From the NCBI RefSeq assembly GCF_001941505.1, contig NZ_CP009248.1, forward strand, positions 186,001 to 250,000: a stretch of 64,000 nt of DNA. Direction: 5' to 3'. Within the stretch, counting starts at the first letter, position 1; each line of letters opens with the position of its first letter. The position numbers and the translations under genes were made by a program. Source of the DNA: Corynebacterium sphenisci DSM 44792. GTDB lineage: Bacteria; Actinomycetota; Actinomycetes; Mycobacteriales; Mycobacteriaceae. The notes beneath the pieces were generated by a model that ran no database searches, had not been told where the DNA came from, and saw only the letters and a program-made list of their open reading frames with translations. This document shows, in pieces, positions 63,786 to 64,000 of the stretch.

Positions 63786-63819
63786 AGCGCCCCCGCCCTC
63801 GCGTGCGGGGGCGCTCTTT
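63786..63819 (+). terminator. Rho-independent-type terminator
   Basis: AGCGCCCCCGC (63786-63796) pairs with GCGGGGGCGCT (63805-63815), 8-nt loop, preceded by AAA and followed by CTTT. The best intrinsic-terminator match in the window. Confidence 0.75.
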
Positions 63820-63821
63820 GG

Positions 63822-63827
63822 CACTAT
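63822..63827 (+). promoter_or_regulatory. leaderless -10 element (proC)
   Basis: CACTAT, 8 nt, ATG at 63836. Lies directly after the terminator. Confidence 0.4.
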
Positions 63828-63835
63828 GGCGCCCT

Positions 63836-64000
63836 ATGACACGGATAGCGGTAATCGGCGGCGGCAAAATCGGCACCGCCCTCATCGGCGGCCTCATCGA
63901 CGGCGGGCACGCCCCGGACCGGGTGAGCGTCGCGGACCCGGCGCAGGAGGCCATCGCCCGGCTGCGCGGGGACTTCGGCGTGGTCGCCGCCGAGGACGCC
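63836..64000 (+). CDS. proC: pyrroline-5-carboxylate reductase, N-terminal part (partial)
   Basis: The first 55 codons, cut by the window end. TRIAVIGGGKIGTALIGGLIDGG is the NADPH-binding Rossmann motif of ProC, followed by VSVADPAQEAIARL. The enzyme makes proline from pyrroline-5-carboxylate. Its position after the Rv0497-like gene matches Rv0500. Confidence 0.88.
   Translation, partial: MTRIAVIGGGKIGTALIGGLIDGGHAPDRVSVADPAQEAIARLRGDFGVVAAEDA

Overview
The window looks like a chromosomal segment of a very high-G+C Corynebacterium (Mycobacteriales). Evidence: almost every reading frame is open on G+C bias alone; there is a mycolyltransferase, mycothiol glycosyltransferase mshA, SenX3-RegX3, RamB and a 6C RNA; and the gene order can be followed against the corynebacterial and mycobacterial backbone (blocks matching Rv3671c-Rv3630, the C. 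glutamicum lpd-ramB-sdhCAB block, and Rv0475-Rv0500). I saw no insertion sequence, prophage, CRISPR array or rRNA. The species cannot be named from this sequence.

Layout. 1-4.4 kb: end of a MarP-type protease gene, a methyltransferase, an alpha/beta hydrolase whose nucleophile position is glycine, a holin-superfamily membrane protein, a degenerate Fic-like protein and a SerB-like HAD phosphatase. 4.4-9.5 kb: a 6C RNA followed by a compact, translationally coupled Tad/Flp pilus operon. 9.3-18.6 kb: Hrq1-like helicase, cspA, a chain of RNA hairpins, topA, a membrane adenylate cyclase, DNA polymerase III delta prime and tRNA-Thr(CGU). 18.7-30.4 kb: transporter, sugar epimerase, DsbA-like protein, a coupled cell-envelope glycan cluster (DUF2304, two GT2 enzymes, a flippase-like protein, an M1 aminopeptidase), an S9 peptidase and a mycolyltransferase.

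30.5-46.4 kb is a central-carbon block: lpd, ramB, a MerB-like gene, divergent aceA and aceB (glyoxylate bypass), a pgmB-GH65 disaccharide phosphorylase pair and sdhCAB. The aceA-aceB spacer holds a sigma-A promoter, a GlxR-like palindrome and two RamB-like sites; a DtxR-like sequence precedes sdhC. The cyclase at 15.6-17.1 kb would make the cAMP that GlxR senses. 46.6-64 kb: DUF445 protein, HbhA-like protein, purU, a deoC-family gene that has lost its catalytic residues, murB, fadD, mshA, gpmA, senX3-regX3, ppx/gppA, a low-complexity membrane protein and the start of proC.

A strong window-wide theme is leaderless expression. In at least 20 genes a -10-like hexamer of the form TANNNT (or a close variant) lies exactly 6-8 nt before an ATG or GTG. 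I used this rule to choose many start codons, often shortening the longest open frame. The most striking single-gene observations are an orphan MerB-like protein with exact catalytic-residue spacing and a DeoC homologue lacking both catalytic lysines and the aspartate. I do not see a complete new multi-gene defence or biosynthetic system here; most of the window is conserved chromosomal backbone.
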